Assembly (NCBI GenBank): GCA_021819085.1
Contig: JAKASJ010000004.1
Span: forward strand, 76,728 to 140,727
Length of the DNA stretch: 64,000 bases
Direction: 5' to 3'
Source: Pseudomonadota bacterium
Lineage (GTDB): Bacteria; Pseudomonadota; Gammaproteobacteria; Acidiferrobacterales; UBA6901
Shown here: positions 38,332 through 47,436 of the stretch, piece by piece
Layout of the letters: every line of letters starts with the position of its first letter
Numbering within the stretch: the first letter of the stretch is position 1
Position numbers and translations under genes: made by a program
Notes under the pieces: generated by a model
What the model was told of the DNA's origin: nothing
Seen by the model: the letters and a program-made list of their open reading frames with translations, nothing else
The model's database searches: none

Positions 38332-39468
38332 ATGACAGATCTGAGCGAGCTTTTCGAGCAGGAATTTCCCGTCGACTCGAACCTGTTGTATCTCAATCAC
38401 GCGGCCGTCGCTCCCTGGCCGACGCGTACCGGAGACGCCGTGCGCCGGTTTGCCGCCGAGTGCGTCGACATGGGTGCGCACGACTACCCATCCTGGCTGG
38501 ACCAGGAACACACGCTGCGTGGACAGCTTGCGCGTCAGGTCAATGCCCTGTCATCCGAGGATATCGCGCTCGTCAAGAATACCTCGGAAGGGCTGTCCAT
38601 GATTGCCCACGGATTCCCATGGCGCGCCGGCGATAACGTCGTGATTGCGGCGGGCGAGTTTCCTTCCAACCGCATCGTGTGGGAGTCGCTGAGCCGATAC
38701 GGAGTCGAACTGCGCCAGGTACCGCTGGCACGCTGCGAAGATCCGGAATCGGCCTTGCTGGCCGCGGCGGATGACCGCACCCGCCTGCTGTCGGTAAGCA
38801 GTGTCCACTATGTCACGGGCCTGCGCCTGGATCTCGCCCGCCTGGGGCGCCAGTGCCGCGGGCGCGGCATCGCGTTCTGCGTGGATGCGATTCAGGGACT
38901 GGGTGTGGTACCCCACGATGTGCAGGAAATGGGCATCGACTTTCTGGCTTCCGATGCGCACAAATGGATGCTCGGACCCGAGGGCATCGCAGTATTCTAC
39001 TGCTCCCCCCAATGGCGCGAGCGGCTTACGTTGCACGAATATGGCTGGCACATGACCGACCATCCGGAGGATTTTGATCGCCTCGAGTGGAGCGCGGCCG
39101 CTTCGGCGCGCCGCTTTGAATGCGGTAGTCCCAACATGCTGGGTATCCATGCATTTGCCGCAAGTCTGGAACTGCTCGAAGAGGTCGGCCTGGCCGAGAT
39201 CGAACACCGCGTGCTCGGCCACGCGCGCCTGCTTATGGAGGGCATCAGCGCCAACCCGAGACTGGAGCTCCTCACTCGCAATGAACCGGGACGCTACGCG
39301 GGAATTGTCAGCTTCCGCCACCGGACCATCCCGTCTGCAACGCTCTTTCAGCACTTGCAGGAGCAGCGTGTCGTCTGCGCACAGCGCGGCGGCGGTATCC
39401 GGCTATCGCCGCATGCCTATCACCGGACCGAAGTACTGGAACAGGTACTTGACCTAATTGCGTTATAG
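38332..39468 (+). CDS. Class V aminotransferase-fold PLP enzyme (cysteine desulfurase-like)
   Basis: This 378-residue protein begins MTDLSELFEQEF at ATG 38332; the track start at 38143 adds 63 implausible residues. Fold-type I landmarks are LNHAAVAPWP near 21, NTSEGLSM near 83, the PLP aspartate in CVDAIQGLG (Asp185) and the Schiff-base lysine in SDAHKWMLGPEG (Lys211). FECGSPNMLG resembles the SufS/isopenicillin-epimerase branch. The catalytic cysteine loop of true cysteine desulfurases is not evident near RRFECGSPN-to-C-terminus, so a transaminase, lyase or epimerase role is open. It is 670 bases upstream of the decarboxylase operon on the same strand. Confidence 0.85.
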   Translation: MTDLSELFEQEFPVDSNLLYLNHAAVAPWPTRTGDAVRRFAAECVDMGAHDYPSWLDQEHTLRGQLARQVNALSSEDIALVKNTSEGLSMIAHGFPWRAGDNVVIAAGEFPSNRIVWESLSRYGVELRQVPLARCEDPESALLAAADDRTRLLSVSSVHYVTGLRLDLARLGRQCRGRGIAFCVDAIQGLGVVPHDVQEMGIDFLASDAHKWMLGPEGIAVFYCSPQWRERLTLHEYGWHMTDHPEDFDRLEWSAAASARRFECGSPNMLGIHAFAASLELLEEVGLAEIEHRVLGHARLLMEGISANPRLELLTRNEPGRYAGIVSFRHRTIPSATLFQHLQEQRVVCAQRGGGIRLSPHAYHRTEVLEQVLDLIAL

Positions 39469-39483
39469 TTTATACGTATAAAC
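39468..39483. promoter_or_regulatory. Perfect 16-base palindrome, possible operator
   Basis: GTTTATACGTATAAAC is a perfect inverted repeat that begins at the last base of the class V gene stop codon, in an AT-rich patch. It could be an operator for the downstream decarboxylase operon or part of a weak transcript end. The rest of the 670-base gap (39469-40138) shows no convincing gene. A minus frame at 39676-39963 reads protein-like in part (VIVDLNVQHGFFCDERD) but lacks support. Confidence 0.45.
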
Positions 39484-40138
39484 AATATATTATGAAATAT
39501 ATTTCAAGTTGAATCTTGCCAATTTTGAGGGGTCTCAGTCATAGGCCAAGGCAACATCCCTACCGATCGGCGGTCCCGATCAATATCGCAAATACTGCTT
39601 TGGCACTACTTGGCAGTGCAGGTACCGGAGAGGCAGCCCCTGCTCATGGCCACGTGCCTCCTTTTCCGCTCACCGTTACGTTCGGAAGATCTTCCGGGTT
39701 GCCGTCCCCGAAATGGCGACCATTTTTGCCGAACTCTCGTTCAGCTTTAAACCTCCCCATATCCCTATCCCTATAGTTCGTTTCCACGCCTGGTCACCCG
39801 CAGCCGGATCGTAGGTGTCACGTTCATCGCAGAAAAACCCGTGCTGTACGTTTAAATCGACAATCACTTTTATTGGCGGGTTCCCGGCACGCGTTCGTGG
39901 GTAGCCGCCTGCCGATTGCCCCGGCAAGCACCGACGGTGGCGGAGCCGTTGACACCGCAACAAAGCGGGATGGGTTTAATGCAACCGCGCCCGGGTCAGA
40001 TACCGGTTTCTATGCCTTGCTGGCCCGATCCGGCCTGCCGCGGCCTCCTTCAATAGCCGTGCACGGAACAGAAATTGCAAGCCACGGGGTATTGGAAGGC
40101 GCTGTCCGGCCCTGAACCCCTGTTAACCCTGGAATACG

Positions 40139-41707
40139 TTGCGTCACTTGCGAACGCCAAATCCTCTGCCCAGCTACAAACGCCGCATACGCCAGAATTC
40201 TGGCGCTGCGGACGACCCGATTCTGGCGCAGCCGAAGCCGCCTGCGGAGCCGGACGGTGCACAATCGCTCGACCCCCGGGACTGGGAGGCGCTACGCGCC
40301 CAGGGCCACCGGATGCTCGATGACATGCTGGATTACCTGGAAAGGATTCGCGAGCGCCCGGTCTGGCAGCCGGCTCCCGAAGCGGTCCGTCGCCGATTCG
40401 ATCAGCCCCTGCCCCGCCACCCATCGGACCTCGAAAGCGTTCACGAGATGTTCATGGAGTCCGTGCTGCCGTATGCATTGGGCAATGCGCACCCGCGTTT
40501 CATGGGCTGGGTGCACGGCGGCGGCACGGCCGTGGGCATGCTGGCTGAGATGCTGGCAGCAGGACTCAATGCCAATCTGGGCGGGCGCGACCAGGCGCCG
40601 ATTGCGCTAGAACGGCAGGTACTGCACTGGATGCGGGAACTGTTCGGATTTCCCGCCGGCGCAAGCGGACTGTTCGTGACGGGCACCTCGATGGCCAATT
40701 TTATCGCGGTTTTGGTCGCCCGCACCGCTGCCCTCGGCCCGGCAGTTCGTGCACACGGCGTCGCCGCCGCCGGGGCCCGGCTGCGGGCTTATGCGTCGGC
40801 ATCCGCCCACAGTTCGCTTGCCCGCGCGATCGATCTCTCGGGTATCGGGGTCGATGCTCTGCGGAGCATCCCCCTGGACGCCCGGCATCAGATGGACGTC
40901 GGTGCGCTCGAAGCGGCCATCGCCGAGGACCGGAGCGCGGGACTGACGCCCTTTTTCATCGCTGGAACGGCCGGGACCGTTGACGTCGGCGCCATAGACA
41001 ATCTCGAAGCACTGGCGGACGTGGCGCAGCGCGAACGAGTCTGGTTTCACGTGGACGGGGCCTACGGCGCGCTCGGGATGCTGGCTGCCGATATTGCGCC
41101 GCGTCTGGCCGGATTAGAGCGCGCGGATTCGATCGCTTTCGATTTCCACAAATGGGGCCAGGTTCCCTATGACGCGGGATTCGTGATGGTGCGCGATGGC
41201 GCTCTGCATCATGACACGTTTGCCACCCCTGCCCCGTATCTGGCACGTGGACAACGCGGAATGGCTGCCGGATCGCCGTGGCCCTGTGATTTCGGGCCCG
41301 ATCTGTCGCGCGGTTTCCGGGCCCTCAAGACCTGGTTCACGATCAGCGTATATGGCGCAGACCGCCTTGGCCAGGGCATTTCCGGCTGCTGTGCCCGGGC
41401 CAGATATCTTGGCGGCAGGATCGAGGCAGAACCGGAACTCGAACTCCTTGCCCCGGTATCGCTGAACATTGTCTGCTTCCGCTACCGCTGTGAGGCGTCC
41501 GACACGGTGAATGCGAACATCGTTGCTGACCTGCAGGAATCGGGAATCGCCGCTCCATCGACCACGACAGTCGGAGGCCGGCTTGCCATCCGCGCCGCTA
41601 TCGTGAACCACCGCACGGCAGACGAGGACATGGACATCTTCATCGAAGCGACGCTCAGGATTGGCCGCGGATACAGCGCCCGCAACCGGAGGCATCATGA
41701 TGAGTGA
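40139..41707 (+). CDS. Group II pyridoxal-dependent amino acid decarboxylase
   Basis: This protein has up to 522 residues. It has the DDC/GadB-type fold with MGWVHGGGTAVGMLAEML, TGTSMANF for phosphate binding, His224 in ASAHSSL, Asp306 in VDGAYG and Schiff-base Lys338 in DFHKWGQVPYD. It resembles aromatic-L-amino-acid, tyrosine or aspartate-type decarboxylases that release CO2 to give an amine. The start is unclear. The track uses TTG 40139 without a good ribosome site, and the first strongly conserved part begins near residue 45. The 3' end overlaps the ATP-grasp gene by 11 bases, so translation is coupled. Confidence 0.9.
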   Translation: MRHLRTPNPLPSYKRRIRQNSGAADDPILAQPKPPAEPDGAQSLDPRDWEALRAQGHRMLDDMLDYLERIRERPVWQPAPEAVRRRFDQPLPRHPSDLESVHEMFMESVLPYALGNAHPRFMGWVHGGGTAVGMLAEMLAAGLNANLGGRDQAPIALERQVLHWMRELFGFPAGASGLFVTGTSMANFIAVLVARTAALGPAVRAHGVAAAGARLRAYASASAHSSLARAIDLSGIGVDALRSIPLDARHQMDVGALEAAIAEDRSAGLTPFFIAGTAGTVDVGAIDNLEALADVAQRERVWFHVDGAYGALGMLAADIAPRLAGLERADSIAFDFHKWGQVPYDAGFVMVRDGALHHDTFATPAPYLARGQRGMAAGSPWPCDFGPDLSRGFRALKTWFTISVYGADRLGQGISGCCARARYLGGRIEAEPELELLAPVSLNIVCFRYRCEASDTVNANIVADLQESGIAAPSTTTVGGRLAIRAAIVNHRTADEDMDIFIEATLRIGRGYSARNRRHHDE

Positions 41708-42965
41708 GGCAGTCAGGCGGGCAGACACGGACACCCGCCAAATCCATCAACCGTTGCAGGGCATGGCGGCGCTGATGAAGAAGTTGTGCGCCGGGGAGGA
41801 TCTGAACGCGATCGGATCCGGATTCATTGCACGTGTCCGGCAGGATCCGGGCGATGCCAATGCCCTCATGGACCTGGCCACGATGCTGCAGCTGGTCGGA
41901 AAACCGGATCTTGCGCTCAATGCCCAGCAGCAGGCGTTGGCCCTGAGCAGGCTGTACCGGATCGCGCCGGAAGATGGCCGGGTCGCAATACGCGTGCTGG
42001 CACTCATGGCGCCGGGCGACCTGATGTCGAATACTCCGCTTGAATTTCTGATCCAGGATTCCGATGTGCAGCTGGACATGCTGTACCTGGCTCCGTCCCT
42101 GCAGATTCCGGAGACCATTCCGGAGCACGACCTGCTGTTCGTGGCTATCGGGGAGTCCGAAGCCAACAGACCGCTGCTGAAAGAACTGGTGAACGCGCTA
42201 AAGGACTGGCCACGACCGGTGCTCAATCTTCCTGACCGGATCGCGCGACTGTCGCGCGATGCTGCGTCGGCGCTGTTGCGCGACATCCCCGGAGCCGTCA
42301 CGCCGGTATCGGTGCGCATTGAGCGTGCCGCTCTTCAGCAGATCGCCCGCAGAGCCTTCGATGTCAGCACGATCCTCGGCGACGGCGGGTTCCCCATCAT
42401 CATACGCCCGACTGACTCGCATGCCGGCCGGGGCCTGGAGAAGGTTGACGGTCCCGAAGCGATTCCAGGCTATCTGGAAGGCATGCCGCAGGAGCATTTC
42501 TGCATCGCACGCTTTTTCGACTACAGCGGCCAGGATCATCTGTTCCGCAAATTCCGGATCGCGCTGATCCAGGGCCGTGCCTTCGCCTGCCATATGGCGG
42601 TGTCCGAACATTGGATGATCCACTACATCAACGCCGGCATGATGCAGAGCGCCGAGAAGCGACTGGAGGAGGAGCGCTTCATGCAAGAGTTCGACGACGG
42701 GTTTGCGCTCCGGCATGGCGCCGCCCTGCGTGCCATCAACGAGCGGATCGGACTCGACTATCTCGTGATCGACTGCGCCGAGACACCCGACGGACAGCTT
42801 CTGATTTTCGAGATCGACAGCAGCGCGGTGGTGCACGCAATGGATCCGGTCGATATTTTCCCCTACAAGCAGGCACCGATGCGCAAGGTGTTCCGGGCAT
42901 TCCGCGAACTGCTTGCCGCGGCGGCGGCGCGTGCGCCGCACTCCAGTCCGCGGAGCAATGGATGA
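41697..42965 (+). CDS. TPR-containing ATP-grasp-like protein
   Basis: This 422-residue protein starts at ATG 41697 (or the next ATG), with GGAGG just upstream. The first 90 residues hold a TPR-like helical pair (ANALMDLATMLQLVGKPDLALNAQQQALAL). From about 200 the protein reads as a RimK-like ATP-grasp: PIIIRPTDSHAGRGLEKVDG as the glycine-rich nucleotide loop, FCIARFFDYSG and FRKFRIALIQGRAFACHMAV for the central sheet, and IFEIDSSAVVHAMD as the metal-binding end. ATP-grasp enzymes join a carboxylate to an amine. It overlaps the decarboxylase upstream and the PLP gene downstream (ATGA), so the product amine may be its substrate. That is inference. Confidence 0.75.
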   Translation: MMSEAVRRADTDTRQIHQPLQGMAALMKKLCAGEDLNAIGSGFIARVRQDPGDANALMDLATMLQLVGKPDLALNAQQQALALSRLYRIAPEDGRVAIRVLALMAPGDLMSNTPLEFLIQDSDVQLDMLYLAPSLQIPETIPEHDLLFVAIGESEANRPLLKELVNALKDWPRPVLNLPDRIARLSRDAASALLRDIPGAVTPVSVRIERAALQQIARRAFDVSTILGDGGFPIIIRPTDSHAGRGLEKVDGPEAIPGYLEGMPQEHFCIARFFDYSGQDHLFRKFRIALIQGRAFACHMAVSEHWMIHYINAGMMQSAEKRLEEERFMQEFDDGFALRHGAALRAINERIGLDYLVIDCAETPDGQLLIFEIDSSAVVHAMDPVDIFPYKQAPMRKVFRAFRELLAAAAARAPHSSPRSNG

Positions 42966-44686
42966 GAAACGTGCTTTACAGGGCATCCGCAGCAGCCCGG
43001 CACACAGTGCTCTCGCCGCCACGGCAGACCCGCGCTTTCCCCGCAACCGGTCAGCTGCTCGTCGAAGGCGGGGATGCCCGCATCGCGCTCGATCCGTACA
43101 GTGGCACCAACCGCTATGGCTGCACGCCGTTCCCGGACCCGGGCATGGCCGCTTTCGGATCCACGACGGCATCGGTGATTTCCGGTCCGGCATTTCACGC
43201 CGCCGACCGTCTCCGCGACCGGCTCGCCGGCGCGCCGGGCAGCGCGCGCGCCGGGCTCTATGTCCGGGAACTGGAACGCATGCGCCTGGAGCTGGCACAG
43301 CTTTCCGGCGCCGCTGGTGCCGAGATCATATTTGCCGCCTCTGGCACCGACATTCACCTGATTGCAGCCTGTCTGGCACGTGCCAGCTGCCCGGTGCCAC
43401 CGCTGGTCATCATGATCGACGGAGCCGAAACCGGCGCCGGGGTTCCAGCTGCCGTCACCTGCCGCCATTTCAGCTCGCGCAGCGCACGCGGCGACCGCGT
43501 GGCTGAAGACAGTCCGGTCGGACCGGACGCTGCGCTACCGGTGGCGAACGTCGCCATCCGCCGCGCGGACGGCAGTCCGCTCGCGTTGCAGGACATCGAT
43601 GCGGCGGTCGAGAAGCATGCGATGCAGGCGTCGGCACGCGGCCGCCGCGTTCTCCTGATTCTCAATGATCTGAGCAAAACGGGAATGCTCGCGCCGAGCC
43701 CGGCATGCATGGCGGCATTGCGTACCGCCATGCCGGACAGGATCGATGTGCTTGTCGACGCGTGTCAGTTCCGCATCGCTGCATCGACCGTGCGCGCTTA
43801 TCTGGAACAGGGCTTCATGGTTGCGCTGACCGGATCCAAATTTCTCGGCGGACCCAGTTTTTCGGGCGCCTTGCTCGTCCCGCAGTCGGCCGCTGACCGT
43901 TTTCGCCAGCGGTCTCTCGGCCGGGCGCTGTCGGCCTATTCGGCGCGCGCCGAATGGCCCCGTAACTGGGAGGGCGCCGAGTCCCTCGACCAGGCAGCCA
44001 ATCCCGGACTGTTGCTGCGCTGGGAGGCGGCGCTCGCCGAGCTGCGTGCCTTGCGGGCAGTGCCGGAAACCGAGATCCGAACCTTCCTGCGCACCTTCGC
44101 CACGGCAATTGCCGGCCGGCTGGCGGACGATCCGCTGTTCCGGGCGGTGCCGGTGCCGGACATCGACCGCCGGCCGCTCGCGGGGACGGATGGCTGGGAC
44201 AGCATCCCCACCATCTTTCCCTTCCTGCTGCGCTGCAGTGGAGTCCGTGCCGGCACTGCGTTCCTGGGTCCGGAAGAAACCCAGGCGGTATACCGGCTGA
44301 TCAGGACCCGCCTGACCGATCGACCGGATCTGCCCCGATCATGCGCCGAGGAGAAAGCCGCCGGATTGCGCTGCCAGCTCGGTCAGCCGGTCGCATGCGG
44401 AAGCGATGGCACCACACCGTTGAGCGCCCTGCGTCTGAGCGTTGGCGCGCGGCAGATCATCGCGGCAACGAGGGAAGGCAGGACTCGCGAGATCATAGAT
44501 GAAGCCCTGACGGTGCTCGACAAGACCGCGTGGCTCGTGCGGGCCGGACTGTTTCGGGAGCCCCCGCGCGCCGGCGAACCTCCGCCCGCGAAATGCACCG
44601 CGGCCGGGTCCGGGGAGAACGGATCCACGCAGCTCAGGACTGAGCCGGCTGCAGCGAGGGTCCGTCGGGCATTCGGGCAGCGGTAA
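42962..44686 (+). CDS. Divergent fold-type I PLP-dependent enzyme
   Basis: This 574-residue protein starts at ATG 42962 inside an ATGA overlap with the ATP-grasp stop. PLP-enzyme landmarks are visible: FAASGTDIH near 125, the cofactor aspartate and Gln in VDACQFR (Asp266, Gln269) and the probable Schiff-base lysine in TGSKFLGGPSFSG (Lys303). The overall order resembles cysteine-desulfurase/kynureninase-like class V enzymes, but the length and inserts do not match a family I know. It is the third gene of the operon. Its last 53 bases overlap the end of tatD on the other strand, and the C-terminal 40 residues look low-complexity. Confidence 0.7.
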   Translation: MRNVLYRASAAARHTVLSPPRQTRAFPATGQLLVEGGDARIALDPYSGTNRYGCTPFPDPGMAAFGSTTASVISGPAFHAADRLRDRLAGAPGSARAGLYVRELERMRLELAQLSGAAGAEIIFAASGTDIHLIAACLARASCPVPPLVIMIDGAETGAGVPAAVTCRHFSSRSARGDRVAEDSPVGPDAALPVANVAIRRADGSPLALQDIDAAVEKHAMQASARGRRVLLILNDLSKTGMLAPSPACMAALRTAMPDRIDVLVDACQFRIAASTVRAYLEQGFMVALTGSKFLGGPSFSGALLVPQSAADRFRQRSLGRALSAYSARAEWPRNWEGAESLDQAANPGLLLRWEAALAELRALRAVPETEIRTFLRTFATAIAGRLADDPLFRAVPVPDIDRRPLAGTDGWDSIPTIFPFLLRCSGVRAGTAFLGPEETQAVYRLIRTRLTDRPDLPRSCAEEKAAGLRCQLGQPVACGSDGTTPLSALRLSVGARQIIAATREGRTREIIDEALTVLDKTAWLVRAGLFREPPRAGEPPPAKCTAAGSGENGSTQLRTEPAAARVRRAFGQR

Positions 44687-45449
44687 ACAGCCTGAAGAAA
44701 TTGTCGGTGGTGACGTCGCTGATCTGCTCCAGGCTCAGGTCGCGCAATGTGGCGAGCCGTTCGGCAACATGTCGCACATAGGCCGGCTCGTTCGCCTGAC
44801 CACGGAAGGGCACCGGAGCAAGATAGGGGGCATCGGTTTCGACCAGCAGCCGGTCTTCCGGAACGCGCACGGCGACAGCGCGCAGGGCGTCGGCGTTCTT
44901 GAAAGTCAGGATGCCGGAGAAGGAGATGTAAAAGCCCAGATCCAGGGCGGCGCTCGCCGTATCCCAGTCCTCGGTAAAACAGTGCATGACACCTCCGACC
45001 CGCTCCGCGCCCTCCTCCCGCAAAATACGCAACGTGTCGGCCGCCGCTTCACGTGTGTGAATGATCAGCGGCTTGCCGCATTCGCGGGCGGCGCGGATAT
45101 GCCGGCGGAAGCGGTCCTGCTGGCGCGCTTCGTTACCGGCCGACCGATAGTAGTCCAGTCCGGTCTCGCCGATCGCCACGACACGCGCGTCGTCGGCCAG
45201 GGCAAGGAGCTGCTCGACCGCCGGGTCCTGGCCTTCGATCTCGCCGGGATGGACGCCAACCGAGGCGTAGACCTGGGGGTGGTCGTGTGCGACCTGCAGC
45301 ACCTGCGGGAACCCTTCGAGATTCACCGATACGCAGAGCAGACAGCCTACCGCGTTCGCACGGGCATTCTGCAGAATCCTGGGAAGCTGGCTGGCGAGAG
45401 GCTCGAAGGTTATATGACAGTGGGAATCCGTCAGAAAAGCCATCGGCAT
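44634..45449 (-). CDS. tatD: TatD-family metal-dependent hydrolase/deoxyribonuclease
   Basis: This 271-residue TIM-barrel protein has the metal ligands DSHCHITF, GETGLDYY (Glu), HTREA and HCFTED, and the closing VETDAPYLAP. TatD proteins act as 3'-5' exonucleases or DNases. ATG 45449 overlaps the pilZ stop (TAATG). ATG 45443 two codons later is the alternative. The track start at 45596 lies inside pilZ. The order holB-pilZ-tatD is common in gammaproteobacteria. The 3' end runs 53 bases into the convergent PLP gene. Confidence 0.94.
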   Translation of the reverse strand: MPMAFLTDSHCHITFEPLASQLPRILQNARANAVGCLLCVSVNLEGFPQVLQVAHDHPQVYASVGVHPGEIEGQDPAVEQLLALADDARVVAIGETGLDYYRSAGNEARQQDRFRRHIRAARECGKPLIIHTREAAADTLRILREEGAERVGGVMHCFTEDWDTASAALDLGFYISFSGILTFKNADALRAVAVRVPEDRLLVETDAPYLAPVPFRGQANEPAYVRHVAERLATLRDLSLEQISDVTTDNFFRLFTAARMPDGPSLQPAQS

Positions 45450-45817
45450 TACATGGTATGGGTCGGCTTGTCCGAAGTGAGCTGGCCGGCGAGAAGAGCC
45501 TCGATCTTGTTGCGTGCAGTACCCGAGTCCTTTTCGCTGAACTGGATGCCGATGCCCGCGGCGCGGCTGCCCTGGGCCCCGACCGGGGTAACCCATATCA
45601 CATGGCCCGCCACGGGGATCTTCTCCTTGCTGTCCATCAGCGTGAGCAGCATGAATACCTCGTCACCGAGCTTATAGGCCTTGGAGCTGGGGATGAATAT
45701 GCCGCCTCCCTTCACATACGGCATGTAGGCCGCATACAAAGCGTTCTTGTCCTTGATGGTGAGGGAAAGCACGCCGGGTCGTGCGACAGATGCAACCGGT
45801 TTGATGTTTTCGGCCAT
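45449..45817 (-). CDS. pilZ: PilZ-domain protein (PilZ)
   Basis: This 122-residue protein has the type IV pilus PilZ pattern (RPGVLSLTIKDKNALYAAYMPYVKGGGIFIP, then LMDSKEKIPVAGHVIWVTP). The RxxxR c-di-GMP motif is absent, as in canonical PilZ, which works with PilB and FimX in pilus assembly rather than by binding c-di-GMP. It lies 3 bases after holB and overlaps tatD. Confidence 0.95.
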   Translation of the reverse strand: MAENIKPVASVARPGVLSLTIKDKNALYAAYMPYVKGGGIFIPSSKAYKLGDEVFMLLTLMDSKEKIPVAGHVIWVTPVGAQGSRAAGIGIQFSEKDSGTARNKIEALLAGQLTSDKPTHTM

Positions 45818-45820
45818 GGG

Positions 45821-46816
45821 CTATTTCTGCTGTGCCAGTCTGCTCCAGCGAATCAGCACGTCCTCGAGCAGCAACAGTTCGTCAGCGGGTCCGTCCAGAA
45901 GATGCCTGCTCTCGGAAACCGCCTCAAGAAAACGGAATAACTGTTTCAAGTTTAACCTCTTTTCCAGCACATGCAACCGCTCGCTGGAATCGCGGTTCGC
46001 CAGGGTTCCGTGCGCGGGCGCCATGCCGATTCTGATCAGATCCATGACCCCGCCCTCCAGCCACTCCAGGCAGCGGCGTGCCCCATGCGATTTCCAGCGT
46101 GCGGCACAGGACACCGGATCTCCCTTCCCGGTTCCGAGCGCCTCGATATCCTCCAGCAATTCACCGCGCACCGCCAGAAAACCGTCCTGTTGCAGCGCCA
46201 CAGCCTGCAACGGCGCGCCGCCGGCCAGTTCCAGCAGCAGCTCGGCCTGTTCTCCGGGAAATCCCTCGATTGCCCGCAGCCAGGCCAGCGCTTCGCTGCG
46301 TGCCGGCCGGGGGAAAGTCACCCGCTGGCAGCGGCTGCGCACGGTGGCCGGCAGTCGTACCGGATCGGAGCTGACCAGGAACAGCAGACTGTCCGGTGGC
46401 GGTTCCTCCAGCAGCTTGAGCAGGCTATTCGCGGCATGGGTGTTCATCGCCTCGGCCGGTGAAATGACGACGATCTTGCGCTGTCCGATATGCGGCCGCA
46501 GGTGCAGAAATTGCGCCAGCGCCCGGATCTGATCGATGGCGATGGCCTTCCCTTCCTCCGCCGGTACTACCCACTGGACATCGGGATGCGTGCCGGCCGC
46601 CAGCAGACGGCAGTTCTGGCAGGTTCCGCACGACGATGGTGCGGCGCCGTCCGGGTGCTCGCAGGACAGGACCTGCGCCACATGGGCAGCGCATGCAGCC
46701 TTGCCCAAACCGCGCGGTCCGGCGAGCAGCAGGGCGTGCGGCAAGCGTTCGGTATCCTGCGTGATGCGGCGCGCCTGGCCCAGCGTCCACGGATACAGCC
46801 GTGCGCCGGTATTCAC
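45821..46816 (-). CDS. holB: DNA polymerase III delta' subunit
   Basis: This 331-residue clamp-loader subunit has a degenerate Walker A (GPRGLGKAA), as usual for delta', a zinc-binding cysteine group (CEHP..CGTCQNC) and the SRC-type motif RSRCQRVTFP. It starts at GTG 46816 inside an overlap with the tmk stop. Confidence 0.96.
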   Translation of the reverse strand: MNTGARLYPWTLGQARRITQDTERLPHALLLAGPRGLGKAACAAHVAQVLSCEHPDGAAPSSCGTCQNCRLLAAGTHPDVQWVVPAEEGKAIAIDQIRALAQFLHLRPHIGQRKIVVISPAEAMNTHAANSLLKLLEEPPPDSLLFLVSSDPVRLPATVRSRCQRVTFPRPARSEALAWLRAIEGFPGEQAELLLELAGGAPLQAVALQQDGFLAVRGELLEDIEALGTGKGDPVSCAARWKSHGARRCLEWLEGGVMDLIRIGMAPAHGTLANRDSSERLHVLEKRLNLKQLFRFLEAVSESRHLLDGPADELLLLEDVLIRWSRLAQQK

Positions 46817-47436
46817 GGCAGGAATTCCTGCAGGATCGCACGGATCGCGTCCTGGACCTGTCCCGGTGTGTGTGCGCCATCGATGACACGGATGCGGCCC
46901 GGCTCGCGGGCAGCGGCCACCAGATAGTGCCGGCGTACGCGTTCGAAGAACTCCCGCTTTTCGCGCTCGAAGCGGTCCGGAACGCTGCGCCTGCCGGCCC
47001 GCGCAAGTCCCTGGTCGACCGGAATATCGAACAGCAGTGTCAGATCCGGCCGCAGCGCGCCCTGCACCCAGTTCTCGAGAATACCGATGCGCTCATCGGG
47101 TATGCCGCGCCCGCCTCCCTGGTAGGCATAGGTGGCGTCGGTAAACCGGTCGCACACGACCCACATGCCCTCATCCAGGGCTGGACGGATGCGTTCAGCG
47201 AGGTGCTGGGCGCGCGCGGCAAACATCATCAGCAGTTCGCTGTCCGCACAGATGTTCGTGCGATCTGCGCGCAGCATGATTTCGCGCAATGCCTCGCCGA
47301 GAACGGTGCCTCCGGGTTCGCGTGTCACGAGATGAGGAATTGCGGCGGACCGCAACAGCTGCTGGATGAACTCCAGGCTCGTGCTTTTGCCGGCTCCCTC
47401 GATGCCCTCGAGCGTGAGGAACCGCCCCCTGATCAT
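46813..47436 (-). CDS. tmk: Thymidylate kinase
   Basis: This 207-residue kinase has P-loop LEGIEGAGKST, the DR(Y/F) motif CDRFTDATYAYQGGGRG and a lid with Arg-rich residues. It phosphorylates dTMP to dTDP. It overlaps mltG upstream and holB downstream by 4 bases each. Confidence 0.97.
   Translation of the reverse strand: MIRGRFLTLEGIEGAGKSTSLEFIQQLLRSAAIPHLVTREPGGTVLGEALREIMLRADRTNICADSELLMMFAARAQHLAERIRPALDEGMWVVCDRFTDATYAYQGGGRGIPDERIGILENWVQGALRPDLTLLFDIPVDQGLARAGRRSVPDRFEREKREFFERVRRHYLVAAAREPGRIRVIDGAHTPGQVQDAIRAILQEFLP

Noticed and set aside
42962-44686. Third operon protein as a standard cysteine desulfurase
   Set aside because: The cofactor Asp and Lys are in place, but length, inserts and flanking motifs do not match IscS/SufS, so I left it as a divergent fold-type I enzyme.
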